This document shows positions 1 to 7,626 of a stretch of DNA of 64,000 nt, piece after piece (positions within the stretch are counted from its first letter, which is position 1; the number at the start of each line of letters is the position of its first letter). The stretch is taken from contig NZ_VITY01000006.1 of assembly GCF_007993935.1 (NCBI RefSeq), positions 248,001 to 312,000 of the forward strand. The letters run 5' to 3'. A program made the position numbers and the translations under genes. Under the pieces are notes generated by a model. The model was not told the DNA's origin. It did not search any database and saw only the letters and a program-made list of their open reading frames with translations. This DNA is from Bradyrhizobium macuxiense (GTDB lineage: Bacteria; Pseudomonadota; Alphaproteobacteria; Rhizobiales; Xanthobacteraceae).

Positions 1-849
1 ACGCTCATCGCGCGTCCCGTTCGGGCCGTCGCCGCGGCCGCCGAGATGATCGACGGAGTTTCAGATGGCCGACGACTGCCGGAAGACAATGCGCCATCCG
101 AGCTCTTGCCTCTCGTCATGGCGTTCAATCGCGCGCTGTCGCGGATCGACACCGCTTCAAAAGCACAGCGAAATTTCCTGTCGAATGCGGCACATGAACT
201 TCGGACGCCTTTGACCAATGCGCGCACCATACTCGAGCAGGTCGAGGACGCTCCGTTGCGTACCAAGCTGATAGCCGAGAACCAGAAGCTGTCGTCGATT
301 GTCACCATGCTGCTGCAGTTGGCGCGCATCTCGGCCGAACCCGCCGAACTGATCGACATGGATCTTGCTGCGCTCGCGCGCAGGGTGGCGGCCGAACACG
401 TGCCGATGGCGTTGAAGAACGGAAGCGATGTCGAGTTCACCGAGCCGCGTCACCCGGTCCGGGTGCGCGGTTCGGAAACCGCGATCGGCGTTGCACTCTC
501 GAATCTGATCCGAAACGCCGTGACGCATGGAAGCGCGGGCGGCTCCGTCCTCATCAAGGTCGAAGCGCCAGCGCGGTTGAGCGTTGTTGACTTCGGATCC
601 GGTCTGCAGCTTGGCCAACCCGAACGTCTGCTCGAGCCCTTCAAGCGTGGAAACACCGGCGCGGAAGGAACTGGGCTCGGGCTTTCGATCGTTTCCCAGG
701 TGATGACCACCCACAACGGCAGTGTTTCCCTCCGCGATACGCCGGGAGGCGGCACCACGGTCGAGCTGAACTTTCCGGCCCTTCCCTGTCAGCCGTCAGA
801 GCTGCCGCAGGGGAGAAAGGCCGCCCACGCCATGACCGACGCTGCCTGA
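1..849 (+). CDS. Sensor histidine kinase, 5' end outside the window
   Basis: This is the C-terminal 282 residues of a membrane sensor kinase; the reading frame is open from base 1, so the sensor and membrane part is missing. The first visible residues (ARPVRAVAAAAE) look like the end of a HAMP linker. The H-box is AAHELRTPL with the phospho-accepting His near visible residue 65. The ATP-binding domain has the N-box NLIRNAVTHG (about 170), DFGSG (about 197) and the G2 box EGTGLGLSIV (about 223). It would autophosphorylate and pass phosphate to a response regulator, presumably encoded just upstream. The signal sensed cannot be told. A strong hairpin follows the stop codon. Confidence 0.93.
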   Translation, partial: TLIARPVRAVAAAAEMIDGVSDGRRLPEDNAPSELLPLVMAFNRALSRIDTASKAQRNFLSNAAHELRTPLTNARTILEQVEDAPLRTKLIAENQKLSSIVTMLLQLARISAEPAELIDMDLAALARRVAAEHVPMALKNGSDVEFTEPRHPVRVRGSETAIGVALSNLIRNAVTHGSAGGSVLIKVEAPARLSVVDFGSGLQLGQPERLLEPFKRGNTGAEGTGLGLSIVSQVMTTHNGSVSLRDTPGGGTTVELNFPALPCQPSELPQGRKAAHAMTDAA

Positions 850-858
850 AGCGAACTT

Positions 859-886
859 CCCTCGCCTCGCGGAAGCGAGGCGAGGG
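859..886. terminator. Perfect 12-bp hairpin between convergent genes
   Basis: CCCTCGCCTCGC, a GGAA tetraloop, then GCGAGGCGAGGG. The arms match perfectly and the hairpin starts 9 bases after the kinase stop. The gene on the other strand ends at 928, so the hairpin could serve both directions. There is no clear T-run, so it may act as an RNA-stabilising end or a weak intrinsic terminator. Confidence 0.6.
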
Positions 887-927
887 ACAATGGCCCACGC
901 CGCCTTGCCTTCATAGGCCCGGCGCGA

Positions 928-1362
928 TCAGGCGGTGGCTGCCGCGGATTGCTTCGTCGCGGCCTCGACGTCCATCCACATCACTTCCCAGATGTGACCA
1001 TCGGGATCCTCGAAGCTGCGGCCGTACATGAAGCCGTAGTCCTGCTTCGGCGACGGATCGGCGGTGCCGCCCGCGCCCTTCGCCTTGGTCACATAGCCGT
1101 CGACGGCGTCGCGGTTATCGGCGGAGAGGCAGACCAGCACTTCGCTCGTGGTCCTCGCATCGGCGATCGTCTTCGGCGTGAACTGCCGGAATTTGTCGTG
1201 GGTCAGCAGCATGACGAAAATGGTCTCCGAGATCACCATGCAGGAGGCGGTCTCGTCGGAGAATTGCGGGTTCTTGGTGGCGCCGATGGCCTCATAGAAC
1301 GCAGTGGAATGGGCGAGATTGCTGACCGGCAGGTTGACGAAGATCATTTTGGGATTGGCCAT
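928..1362 (-). CDS. VOC (glyoxalase/bleomycin-resistance fold) family protein
   Basis: A 144-residue protein of the vicinal oxygen chelate superfamily. It opens with MIFVNLPVSNLAHSTAFYEA, the usual first beta-alpha unit, and ends with FEDPDGHIWEVMWMD, where the Glu and its surroundings resemble the metal-side end of glyoxalase-like domains. The length fits a single-domain VOC protein of the type often annotated as lactoylglutathione lyase or PhnB-like, but substrate and activity cannot be read from the sequence. The start at 1362 is preferred because GGAG lies about 10 bases upstream; a frame extension to 1425 has no good ribosome site. Confidence 0.85.
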   Translation of the reverse strand: MANPKMIFVNLPVSNLAHSTAFYEAIGATKNPQFSDETASCMVISETIFVMLLTHDKFRQFTPKTIADARTTSEVLVCLSADNRDAVDGYVTKAKGAGGTADPSPKQDYGFMYGRSFEDPDGHIWEVMWMDVEAATKQSAAATA

Positions 1363-1467
1363 GAGAAGCACTCCAATTGGCGGGGTTGTGGCCCGAGGAC
1401 GAACCGCATAGCCGCTTCCCGACATCGCTGCGCGAATTTTTCTTGCGGCGTCGTGCCGCAGGCGGCC

Positions 1468-2484
1468 TCAGGTCACGATCGGCGTCGGCATGGTCAAAAA
1501 TGCCCGTGTCACATGCCAGAACAGCTCACGATTGGTGGCGAGCGCCACCGAATGGGCGGTGCCGGGCAGGATGATGAACTGGCGGTCGCCATTCGGCAGC
1601 TTGTTGAAGAACTCCTCGAGATCAGGGACGGCCGCGATCCCGTCATACTCGCCGCGAACCAGCAGCACCGGCGCCAGCACCTTCTCCGGATGCACCACCG
1701 GCAAATTGGCGGTCATGTCGAGATAGGTGCCGGTCGGGATCTGGTCGCCGAACTGCATCTCGACATCGGCCAGCACCTCGATCACGGCGGGGTCCGACGT
1801 GCCGGGCCGGTCGCGGGTCGCAATCGAGCGGATCATGTCGCGGTCGCGCTTGCGCATGTTGTGGCTGCGGTAATAGGCAAGCTGCTCGGCGCGCTTTGCC
1901 AGTGTCGGCGAGCCCTCGCCCTTGTACGTGAAGGCGGCGAACACCAGCCGGCCGATCCGCTCGGGCGCCGCCATCGCGAAGGCGCCGGCCCGCAGCGCGC
2001 CGGAGGATTCGCCGATGAAGTGATATCGCCTCTCGCCGGTCTCGCGCGCGATCACCTCGACCGCGGCCTTGAGGTCCTCGACGCCGCTGGCGATATCCGC
2101 ATTGCCCGACGTGCGTCCGGACTTGCCGTAGTTCTCGTGATCCATGGTCCAGCAATCGAAGCCATAACGCGCAAACACATTGAGCAGCGAGTACTCGCCC
2201 TTGCCCGGCACGGAGAGATCGAACACCCGCGATGTCACGGACGAGCCGTGGACGAAGAACGCCACGGGCCGCGCCGGCTCGCCCGGCTTCGGCGCGCCGA
2301 TCCGCTTGCGGAACATCCACAAGGGAATGTCACCCTTCTTCGCCCAGTATTCGTTGCTCCATATTTCTCCTTCGGCCGGAACAGCCGTCGCAGCCTGCGC
2401 AGGCGCTGCGCCGAGCACTCCGGCGGCTGTTGCAACGCCGATGCCCTTGATGATGGTGCGCCGCGAATGGTCCGAATGCGTCAT
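1468..2484 (-). CDS. Tat-exported alpha/beta hydrolase
   Basis: A 338-residue alpha/beta-hydrolase-fold protein. The N-terminus (SRRTIIKGIG then a hydrophobic stretch ending APAQA) is a twin-arginine signal peptide, so the enzyme probably acts in the periplasm. The nucleophile elbow is GESSG; the expected acid lies in EYDGIAAV and the catalytic His in GTAHSVAL. An oxyanion strand FFVHGSSVTS precedes them. The nearest general families are esterases and lipase-like hydrolases; the substrate is unknown. The start at 2484 has GGGAGCGA upstream. It is divergent from the amidohydrolase at 2701 with about 216 bases between them, which should hold both promoters. Confidence 0.88.
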   Translation of the reverse strand: MTHSDHSRRTIIKGIGVATAAGVLGAAPAQAATAVPAEGEIWSNEYWAKKGDIPLWMFRKRIGAPKPGEPARPVAFFVHGSSVTSRVFDLSVPGKGEYSLLNVFARYGFDCWTMDHENYGKSGRTSGNADIASGVEDLKAAVEVIARETGERRYHFIGESSGALRAGAFAMAAPERIGRLVFAAFTYKGEGSPTLAKRAEQLAYYRSHNMRKRDRDMIRSIATRDRPGTSDPAVIEVLADVEMQFGDQIPTGTYLDMTANLPVVHPEKVLAPVLLVRGEYDGIAAVPDLEEFFNKLPNGDRQFIILPGTAHSVALATNRELFWHVTRAFLTMPTPIVT

Positions 2485-2700
2485 AGCTCGCTCCCTTCCG
2501 GATTTCTTCATCTGATCCGGTGCACCGGAGCATAACAGCGCGCGTGTCCGGTTGCGCGACGCGGGCGTCTCGCGTTTATCGATCCGTTGCACGATTTTGT
2601 GAACGCGCATGCCGGCATTCTGCGCGGACGACGGACGGACTTGGTCCTAGTCTCCGCCGCGGTCCGACCGGAAAAATCCGGCGAGAAGCGGGAGCGAAGA

Positions 2701-4227
2701 ATGAGCAGCAACCTCACCGACGACGAACTTGCCGCCTTGATGCCCTCCGAACTGTGCCAGCACCAGACGCCGATCCCGACCCAGATCGTCTCCAGCGACG
2801 AGTTCTATCCCGACCCGCAGAACGAACGGCAGCGCGAGGTCGAGGCGCGGCTGCTGGCGATGGCCGACGATCTCGGCGGCAAGCAGGGCCTCGATCGCCG
2901 CAGGTTTTTCCAGACCGCGGCCGGCATGGCCGCTTCCTTTGTCGCGATGAACCAGGTCTACGGGGAGTTGTTCGACGTGACGCCGGCGGAAGCCGCAACG
3001 CCCGCGATGGCGCAAGAGCGCGCCAACGGGTTGAAAGATCAGTTCATCATGGACATGCACACGCATTTCCTGCGCGACGACACCCGCATCATGGGCTTTG
3101 TGGAAATGCGCAAGGCGGTCGGCAAGGCCGGCTGGAATAAGGAGCTCAACGATCACGAGCAGACCATCGAGGATCTGAAGTTCAACAACTACAAGAAGGA
3201 GATGTTTCTCGATTCCGACACCAAGATCGCGCTAATCTCCTCGGCGCCCTCGGACATCGAGCAGGACTGGTTCCTGACCAACGAGCAGATGGCCGACGCG
3301 CGCAAGAAGATGAACGACGAGGCCGGCTCGCGCCGCGTGTTCTGTCACGCGATCTTCACGCCCGGCCAGCCCGACTGGCTCGACAAGCTGGACGCTGCGC
3401 TGGCGCTAAAGCCGGAATCCTGCAAGGGCTACACGATCGGCGACAACACCCACAAGGAGATCAGCCGCTACCCCTGGCGGCTGGACGACGAGAAGGTCGC
3501 CTACAAGGGCTATGAGAAGATGGTGAAGGCGGGCATCAAGAATGTCTGCGTCCACAAGGGACTGTTCCCGCCCGGGATCGAGAAGCAATATCCGAACCTG
3601 CGCGGCTTCGCCGACGTCGCCGATGTCGGCCGGGCCGCCAAGGACTGGCCGCAGCTCAATTTCATCATCTACCACTCGGCCTATCGCCATGTCGGTGGCG
3701 ATCCGAAGGTCGCGCTCGCCGAGTTCGAGCGCACCGGCCGCATCGCCTGGACATCAGACCTCGCCGACATCCCGGCGCAGTATGGCGTCAACAATGTCTA
3801 TGGCGATGTCGGGCAGCTGTTCGCGACCACGCTGGTCGCCGAGCCCAACGTCTGCGCCGCGCTGATGGGCACGCTGATCAAGGGGCTCGGCGTCGACCAC
3901 GTCTGCTGGGGCACCGACGCGCTGTGGACCGGCGCGCCGCAATGGCAGATCGAGGGGCTGCGGCGGCTCGAGATCCCCGAAATGATGCAGAAGAAGTTCG
4001 GCTACGCGCCGCTTGGGCCCGCCGACGGGCCGGTGAAGACCGCGATCTTCGGCGACAACAATGCGCGGCTCTACAACATCCAGCCGAAGCGCGCGATGCG
4101 CGACATCAAGGGCGACCGCTTCGCGATGATGAAAGCGCAGTATGAGAAGGCCGGCCCCGAGCCGTCGCACACGCGCTACGGCTACGTGGTGCCGAACGGG
4201 GTGATCGATCACCGGGTGTTTGTGTGA
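2701..4227 (+). CDS. Amidohydrolase-family protein (Amidohydrolase_2) with internal twin-arginine motif
   Basis: A 508-residue TIM-barrel metal-dependent hydrolase. MDMHTHFL near residue 117 is the HxH metal motif of the first strand; later conserved His sites are in IIYHSAYRHVG, and the last-strand Asp is in CWGTDALW. The family contains decarboxylases and hydrolases acting on aromatic or cyclic acids (ACMSD-like), so a decarboxylation or hydrolysis step is likely. Oddly, a Tat-like motif RRRFFQTAAGMAAS begins near residue 64 instead of at the N-terminus. The start at 2701 has GGGAGCGA 5 bases upstream; an ATG at 2860 would put the Tat motif in the normal place but lacks a ribosome site. Confidence 0.85.
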   Translation: MSSNLTDDELAALMPSELCQHQTPIPTQIVSSDEFYPDPQNERQREVEARLLAMADDLGGKQGLDRRRFFQTAAGMAASFVAMNQVYGELFDVTPAEAATPAMAQERANGLKDQFIMDMHTHFLRDDTRIMGFVEMRKAVGKAGWNKELNDHEQTIEDLKFNNYKKEMFLDSDTKIALISSAPSDIEQDWFLTNEQMADARKKMNDEAGSRRVFCHAIFTPGQPDWLDKLDAALALKPESCKGYTIGDNTHKEISRYPWRLDDEKVAYKGYEKMVKAGIKNVCVHKGLFPPGIEKQYPNLRGFADVADVGRAAKDWPQLNFIIYHSAYRHVGGDPKVALAEFERTGRIAWTSDLADIPAQYGVNNVYGDVGQLFATTLVAEPNVCAALMGTLIKGLGVDHVCWGTDALWTGAPQWQIEGLRRLEIPEMMQKKFGYAPLGPADGPVKTAIFGDNNARLYNIQPKRAMRDIKGDRFAMMKAQYEKAGPEPSHTRYGYVVPNGVIDHRVFV

Positions 4228-4238
4228 CGCTCCAGCCC

Positions 4239-4355
4239 CGTCATTGCGAGGAGCTCGCGACAAAATTGCAAAGCAATTTTGCGCTGAAGCGACGAAGCAA
4301 TCCATTCATCCGCATGCGCGGAAAGATGGATTGCTTCGCTTCGCCCGCAATGACG
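4239..4355. repeat. Intergenic palindromic repeat, family 1 (long form with nested hairpin)
   Basis: The outer ends are CGTCATTGCG and CGCAATGACG; the inner arms are AAGCAATCCAT and ATGGATTGCTT. The same element occurs at 51886-51971. This copy has about 31 extra bases (4255-4285) that form their own hairpin (AAAATTGC aaa GCAATTTT). It fills the gap between the convergent amidohydrolase and crotonase genes. I recognise this as a common Bradyrhizobium intergenic element. Confidence 0.9.
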
Positions 4356-4368
4356 AGCAGCCGGAGGT

Positions 4369-5106
4369 TCACCGTCCCGTAAATCTCGGCTTCCGCTTCT
4401 CGCCGAAGGCCTTGACGCCTTCCTTGAGATCGTCGCTGTCCCTGACTTCATCGAGCAGCCGCCGCACGTCGGCGACCGTCTCCAGCGGCCCCTTCGGCAT
4501 GGCTTCACGGGCGAGCTTCTTCAGCGCGCGGACCACCAGCGGCGCGTTGCCGGCGATCTTCGCGGCCATCTCCTGTGCCATCGCGATATGTTGTCCCTTT
4601 GGCACGACCTTGTTGACGAAACCGATCTGCCAGGCGCGCTCCGCCGACATCTCCTCGCCGACCAGCAAAAACTCCATCGCGATCTTGTGCGGCATCCGCG
4701 CCATCACCGAGGAGACGCCGCCCGCCGTGGTTCCGATCTTGCCCTCGGGATAAATGAAACGCGTCGTCTCCGACGCCACGCACAAATCGGCCATCTGGAC
4801 CAGCACGAAGGCCCCGCCCACGACCCAGCCAGACGTTGCCGCAACGACCGGCTTGTCCAGCTCAACGCCCAGACCGGGGACCGCGTGCCACATATTGACC
4901 GGAAGGTCGGCCACATCGGCGCCGACCGAAAAATACTTCTCCTCCGAGGAAGCCAGCACCGCGACGCGATCGTCGCTGTCGCGGAAGCGCAACCATGCAT
5001 CGCGCAACTCGCTGCACAGCGCATTGTTCAGCGCATTGTGCTTTTCGCTGCGAGCCATCGTGATGGTGGCGACGTGATCCGCACTCTCGTAGCGAACGAG
5101 CGTCAT
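4369..5106 (-). CDS. Enoyl-CoA hydratase/isomerase family protein
   Basis: A 245-residue crotonase-fold protein. The region SVGADVADLP matches the first oxyanion-hole segment, VVAATSGWVVGGAFVLVQMAD the second, with one of the usual Gly positions kept, and KIGTTAGGVSS follows. The C-terminal GEKRKPRF is typical of enoyl-CoA hydratases. The usual catalytic Glu pair is not obvious, so hydratase activity is not certain and isomerase or hydrolase activity on a CoA thioester is possible. The start at 5106 (MTLVRYES) gives the family's usual length. It is transcribed in the same direction as the cupin gene 47 bases upstream and may share its message. Confidence 0.87.
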   Translation of the reverse strand: MTLVRYESADHVATITMARSEKHNALNNALCSELRDAWLRFRDSDDRVAVLASSEEKYFSVGADVADLPVNMWHAVPGLGVELDKPVVAATSGWVVGGAFVLVQMADLCVASETTRFIYPEGKIGTTAGGVSSVMARMPHKIAMEFLLVGEEMSAERAWQIGFVNKVVPKGQHIAMAQEMAAKIAGNAPLVVRALKKLAREAMPKGPLETVADVRRLLDEVRDSDDLKEGVKAFGEKRKPRFTGR

Positions 5107-5153
5107 GCTGGCCTCCCTGTTTGTTGTTCTTTCAACGCGGCCTGGCCGCGTCG

Positions 5154-5678
5154 TCACTTCTTCTCGTCGGGATGCCGGTGTACCGGATCGACCCACAGCA
5201 CGTTCTCCGGCTTCTCGACCGGCTCGATATCGAGATTGATCGCGACCGCCTCGCCGTCGGAGCGCACCAGCACGCATTCCAGCACCTCGTCGGGACTGGC
5301 ATTGATCTCCTGATGCGGCACATATGGCGGCACGAAGATGAAGTCGCCGGGACCGGCTTCGGCGGTGAACTGCAGCTTCTCGCCCCAGCGCATCCGCGCC
5401 TTGCCCTTCACGACATAGATGATGCTTTCGAGATGACCGTGATGATGCGCGCCGGTCTTGGCGTCCGGCTTGATGCTGACGGTGCCCGCCCACAATTTCT
5501 GCGCGCCGACGCGGGCGAAATTGATCGCGGCCTTGCGGTCCATGCCGGCGGTCGACGGGACGTTCGGATCGAGCTGGTTGCCCGGAATCACGCGGACGCC
5601 GTCATGCTTCCAGCGCTCGTCGTCGTGATGGTGATGACCGTGGTCATGAGAATGGGTGTGATCGTGGGAACCGCTCAT
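5154..5678 (-). CDS. Cupin-domain protein with His-rich N-terminus
   Basis: A 174-residue single-domain cupin. Motif 1 is GAHHHGHLESIIYVVKGKARM (G, HxH, E, G spacing) and motif 2 is PGDFIFVPPYVPHQ, so all four metal ligands (three His, one Glu) appear present. The first 20 residues are dominated by His and Asp (SHDHTHSHDHGHHHHDDE), which looks like a metal-loading or metal-storing tail. The role may be a small dioxygenase, isomerase or metal-dependent regulator of a small-molecule pathway; which one cannot be said. It lies upstream of the crotonase gene and divergent from the CsbD gene. Confidence 0.85.
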   Translation of the reverse strand: MSGSHDHTHSHDHGHHHHDDERWKHDGVRVIPGNQLDPNVPSTAGMDRKAAINFARVGAQKLWAGTVSIKPDAKTGAHHHGHLESIIYVVKGKARMRWGEKLQFTAEAGPGDFIFVPPYVPHQEINASPDEVLECVLVRSDGEAVAINLDIEPVEKPENVLWVDPVHRHPDEKK

Positions 5679-5822
5679 CGTTCTTGCTTTCGTTGGTCGA
5701 GTTTCGTGCCTGGAACGCTACCGAAAAGCGCGCGCGCAGGCGAGCGCAAAATCGGAACATTGCCAATCGGAACATCGCGATGTCCCAGCGCGTTGCGTCA
5801 GCGTATTCCGAAGGAGTATTTC

Positions 5823-6038
5823 ATGACCAGCACGACCGACAAGATCAGGGGCAGGGCCAACGAGGCGATCGGCAGGCTCAGGCGACGCATTGGCAAGGCT
5901 ACCGGTTCTCCGGCGATGCAGGGCCGAGGCGCGATCCAGCAAGCCAAGGGCAAGGGGCAGAAGGCGCTTGGCGGCGCCAAGCGGATCGTCAGAAATGCGC
6001 TCAAGAGAGCGACCACAGCGGCCCACTGGCCTCGCTGA
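5823..6038 (+). CDS. CsbD-family stress-response protein, basic variant
   Basis: A 71-residue protein that follows the CsbD pattern: TTDKIRGRANEAIGRLRRRIGKATG, then QGRGAIQQAKGKGQKALGGAK. CsbD proteins are small, soluble and induced by general stress; their mechanism is unknown. This one is unusual in being rich in Arg and Lys, where most relatives are acidic and contain KADQAKG-like repeats. GAAGGAG lies 7 bases before the ATG. It sits alone between two leftward gene groups, so it should have its own promoter in 5679-5822. Confidence 0.87.
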   Translation: MTSTTDKIRGRANEAIGRLRRRIGKATGSPAMQGRGAIQQAKGKGQKALGGAKRIVRNALKRATTAAHWPR

Positions 6039-6095
6039 ACGATAGACGAGACGGCCACCCCTTCAGGCCGGCCGTGTGAGCATCAGCGACGCTCG

Positions 6096-7103
6096 TCAGC
6101 CGCGCGGGCGCGGATGTGTCAACACATCCGGATGTGCGAGCACATCCGGATTGACCACATTGGTCGGCGCACCGGCGGCATAGGCCACGATCTGATCGAA
6201 GATGTCGGTGAACTGGATCTCGTATTCGTCGCGCGAGACGTAACCGAGATGCGGCGTGCAGACCACATTGTCCATGTTGAGCAGCGGATCCGAAGTGTCG
6301 CGCAGCGGCTCCTTCTCGTAGACGTCGATTGCGGCCATGCCGGGCCGGCCGGCGCGCAGCGCATCGGCCAGCGCGCCCGGCTCGATCAGCGGCGCGCGGC
6401 TGGTATTGACGATCAGCGCGGTGTCTTTCATCCGCGCCAGGTCTTCCGCCTTGACGATGCCGCGCGTGGCGTCGACCAGCCGCATATGCAACGACAGCAC
6501 GTCGCAGCGGGCAAAGAAATCGGCCTTGCTGGCCGCGGTCTCGTAGCCGTCGGCACGGGCCTTCGCCAGCGCGCCCTCGCGCGCCCACACCAGCACGTTC
6601 ATGCCGAACGCCCTGCCGTAGCCCGCGACCACCGCGCCGATGCGGCCGTAGCCGTAGATGCCGAGCGTCTTGCCGCGCAACGTATGGCCGACGCCGATCT
6701 GCCATTTGCCGGCCTTCAGCGCCGCCATCTGTTGCGGGATCGCGCGCATCGCGGCGAGGATCAGGCCCCAGGTGAACTCGGCGGTGGCGTAAGACGGCGT
6801 ATCCGCATGCTGGCTCGACGACACGATGATGCCGAGCCGCGTGCAGGCGTCGATGTCGATATGCGGATAGACGCTGCGCTGGCTGATCAGCTTCAGCTTC
6901 GGCAGCCGTTCGAGCAGCGGCGTGCGGATCTGAGTGCGTTCGCGGATCAGGACCAGCGCGTCGGTGTCGCGCAGCCGTTCCGCGAGCGCGTCGACATCCT
7001 GGACATGATCGTTCCAGATCGTGACGTCGTGGCCGTCGAGCTTGCGGAAACAATCGAGGGTGCGCAGCGTGTCGAAATAATCGTCGAGGATCGAGATCTT
7101 CAT
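6096..7103 (-). CDS. D-2-hydroxyacid dehydrogenase family protein
   Basis: A 335-residue NAD-dependent oxidoreductase of the formate/glycerate dehydrogenase type. The Rossmann loop is LGIYGYGRIG in the middle of the protein. The three catalytic residues are visible as Arg in NTSRAPLI, Glu in YEKEPL and His in TPHLGYVS. It would interconvert a 2-oxoacid and a D-2-hydroxyacid, or act on a related compound; the substrate is unclear. The C-terminus ends in a short duplicated HPDVL segment encoded by a run of inverted 8-mers (6112-6147), which is probably a local expansion. The gene for the FKBP isomerase follows in the opposite reading order, upstream. Confidence 0.88.
   Translation of the reverse strand: MKISILDDYFDTLRTLDCFRKLDGHDVTIWNDHVQDVDALAERLRDTDALVLIRERTQIRTPLLERLPKLKLISQRSVYPHIDIDACTRLGIIVSSSQHADTPSYATAEFTWGLILAAMRAIPQQMAALKAGKWQIGVGHTLRGKTLGIYGYGRIGAVVAGYGRAFGMNVLVWAREGALAKARADGYETAASKADFFARCDVLSLHMRLVDATRGIVKAEDLARMKDTALIVNTSRAPLIEPGALADALRAGRPGMAAIDVYEKEPLRDTSDPLLNMDNVVCTPHLGYVSRDEYEIQFTDIFDQIVAYAAGAPTNVVNPDVLAHPDVLTHPRPRG
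6112..6147. repeat. Alternating inverted 8-mers inside the 3' end of the dehydrogenase gene
   Basis: Four related units alternate in orientation: GGATGTGT, ACACATCC, GGATGTGC, GCACATCC. The central CACATCCGGATGTG (6123-6136) is a perfect 14-bp palindrome. The units encode the repeated HPDVL at the protein C-terminus. Confidence 0.7.
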
Positions 7104-7132
7104 CGCTGCGCCTCCCCTTTGCCGGGTGCCGC

Positions 7133-7591
7133 CTATTTCACGCCCAGCAGTTCGACATCGAACATCAGCGTGGCGTTCGGCGGGATCACGCCGCCGGCGC
7201 CGCGCGCGCCGTAGCCGAGGTTCGGCGGGATGATCAGCGTGCGCTTGCCACCGACCTTCATGGTGGCGACGCCCTCGTCCCAGCCCTTGATCACGTGGCC
7301 CTGGCCGATCGGAAACTCGAACGGCTCATTGCGATCGACCGAGGAGTCGAATTTCTTGCCCTTCTGGCCGTTCTCGTAGAGCCAGCCGGTGTAGTGCATG
7401 ACGCAGGTCTGGCCGGGCTTCGGCGAGGCGCCGGTGCCGACCTTGCTGTCGATGATCTGGAGGCCTGAAGCTGTGGTCATGGGCTTTCCTGCGGTTTGGG
7501 CCGTTGCCGGACCGCCGGCAACGGACGTGGAGACTGCCGCCGCAAGGCCGGCGAACGCAGTCCTGATGATCGTGCGTCGTGAAGATTGCAT
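7133..7591 (-). CDS. FKBP-type peptidyl-prolyl cis-trans isomerase, exported
   Basis: A 152-residue protein with a signal peptide (SSRRTIIRTAFAGLAAAV...ATAQ) that carries a twin-arginine pair, followed by one FKBP domain. Diagnostic stretches are VMHYTGWLYENG, FDSSVDRNEPFEF, the conserved VIKGWDEGVATM and PPNLGYGARGAGG, then IPPNATLMFDVELL. It should catalyse proline isomerisation on exported proteins. The start at 7591 places the signal peptide at the N-terminus; the longer open frame to 7693 has no support. It follows the gamma-glutamyltransferase gene on the same strand after 35 bases. Confidence 0.93.
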   Translation of the reverse strand: MQSSRRTIIRTAFAGLAAAVSTSVAGGPATAQTAGKPMTTASGLQIIDSKVGTGASPKPGQTCVMHYTGWLYENGQKGKKFDSSVDRNEPFEFPIGQGHVIKGWDEGVATMKVGGKRTLIIPPNLGYGARGAGGVIPPNATLMFDVELLGVK

Positions 7592-7626
7592 CCGGGACGT
7601 CCTTCCTTGATTGATATTGATCGCGA

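Noticed and set aside
949..2535. Open frame of 528 codons on the plus strand, opposite the VOC and hydrolase genes
   Set aside because: It spans two genes and the gap between them, and the product is low-complexity His/Arg-rich.
4239..4355. Repeats considered as CRISPR or an insertion sequence
   Set aside because: They are single inverted repeats in intergenic gaps without spacers, transposase or target duplications.
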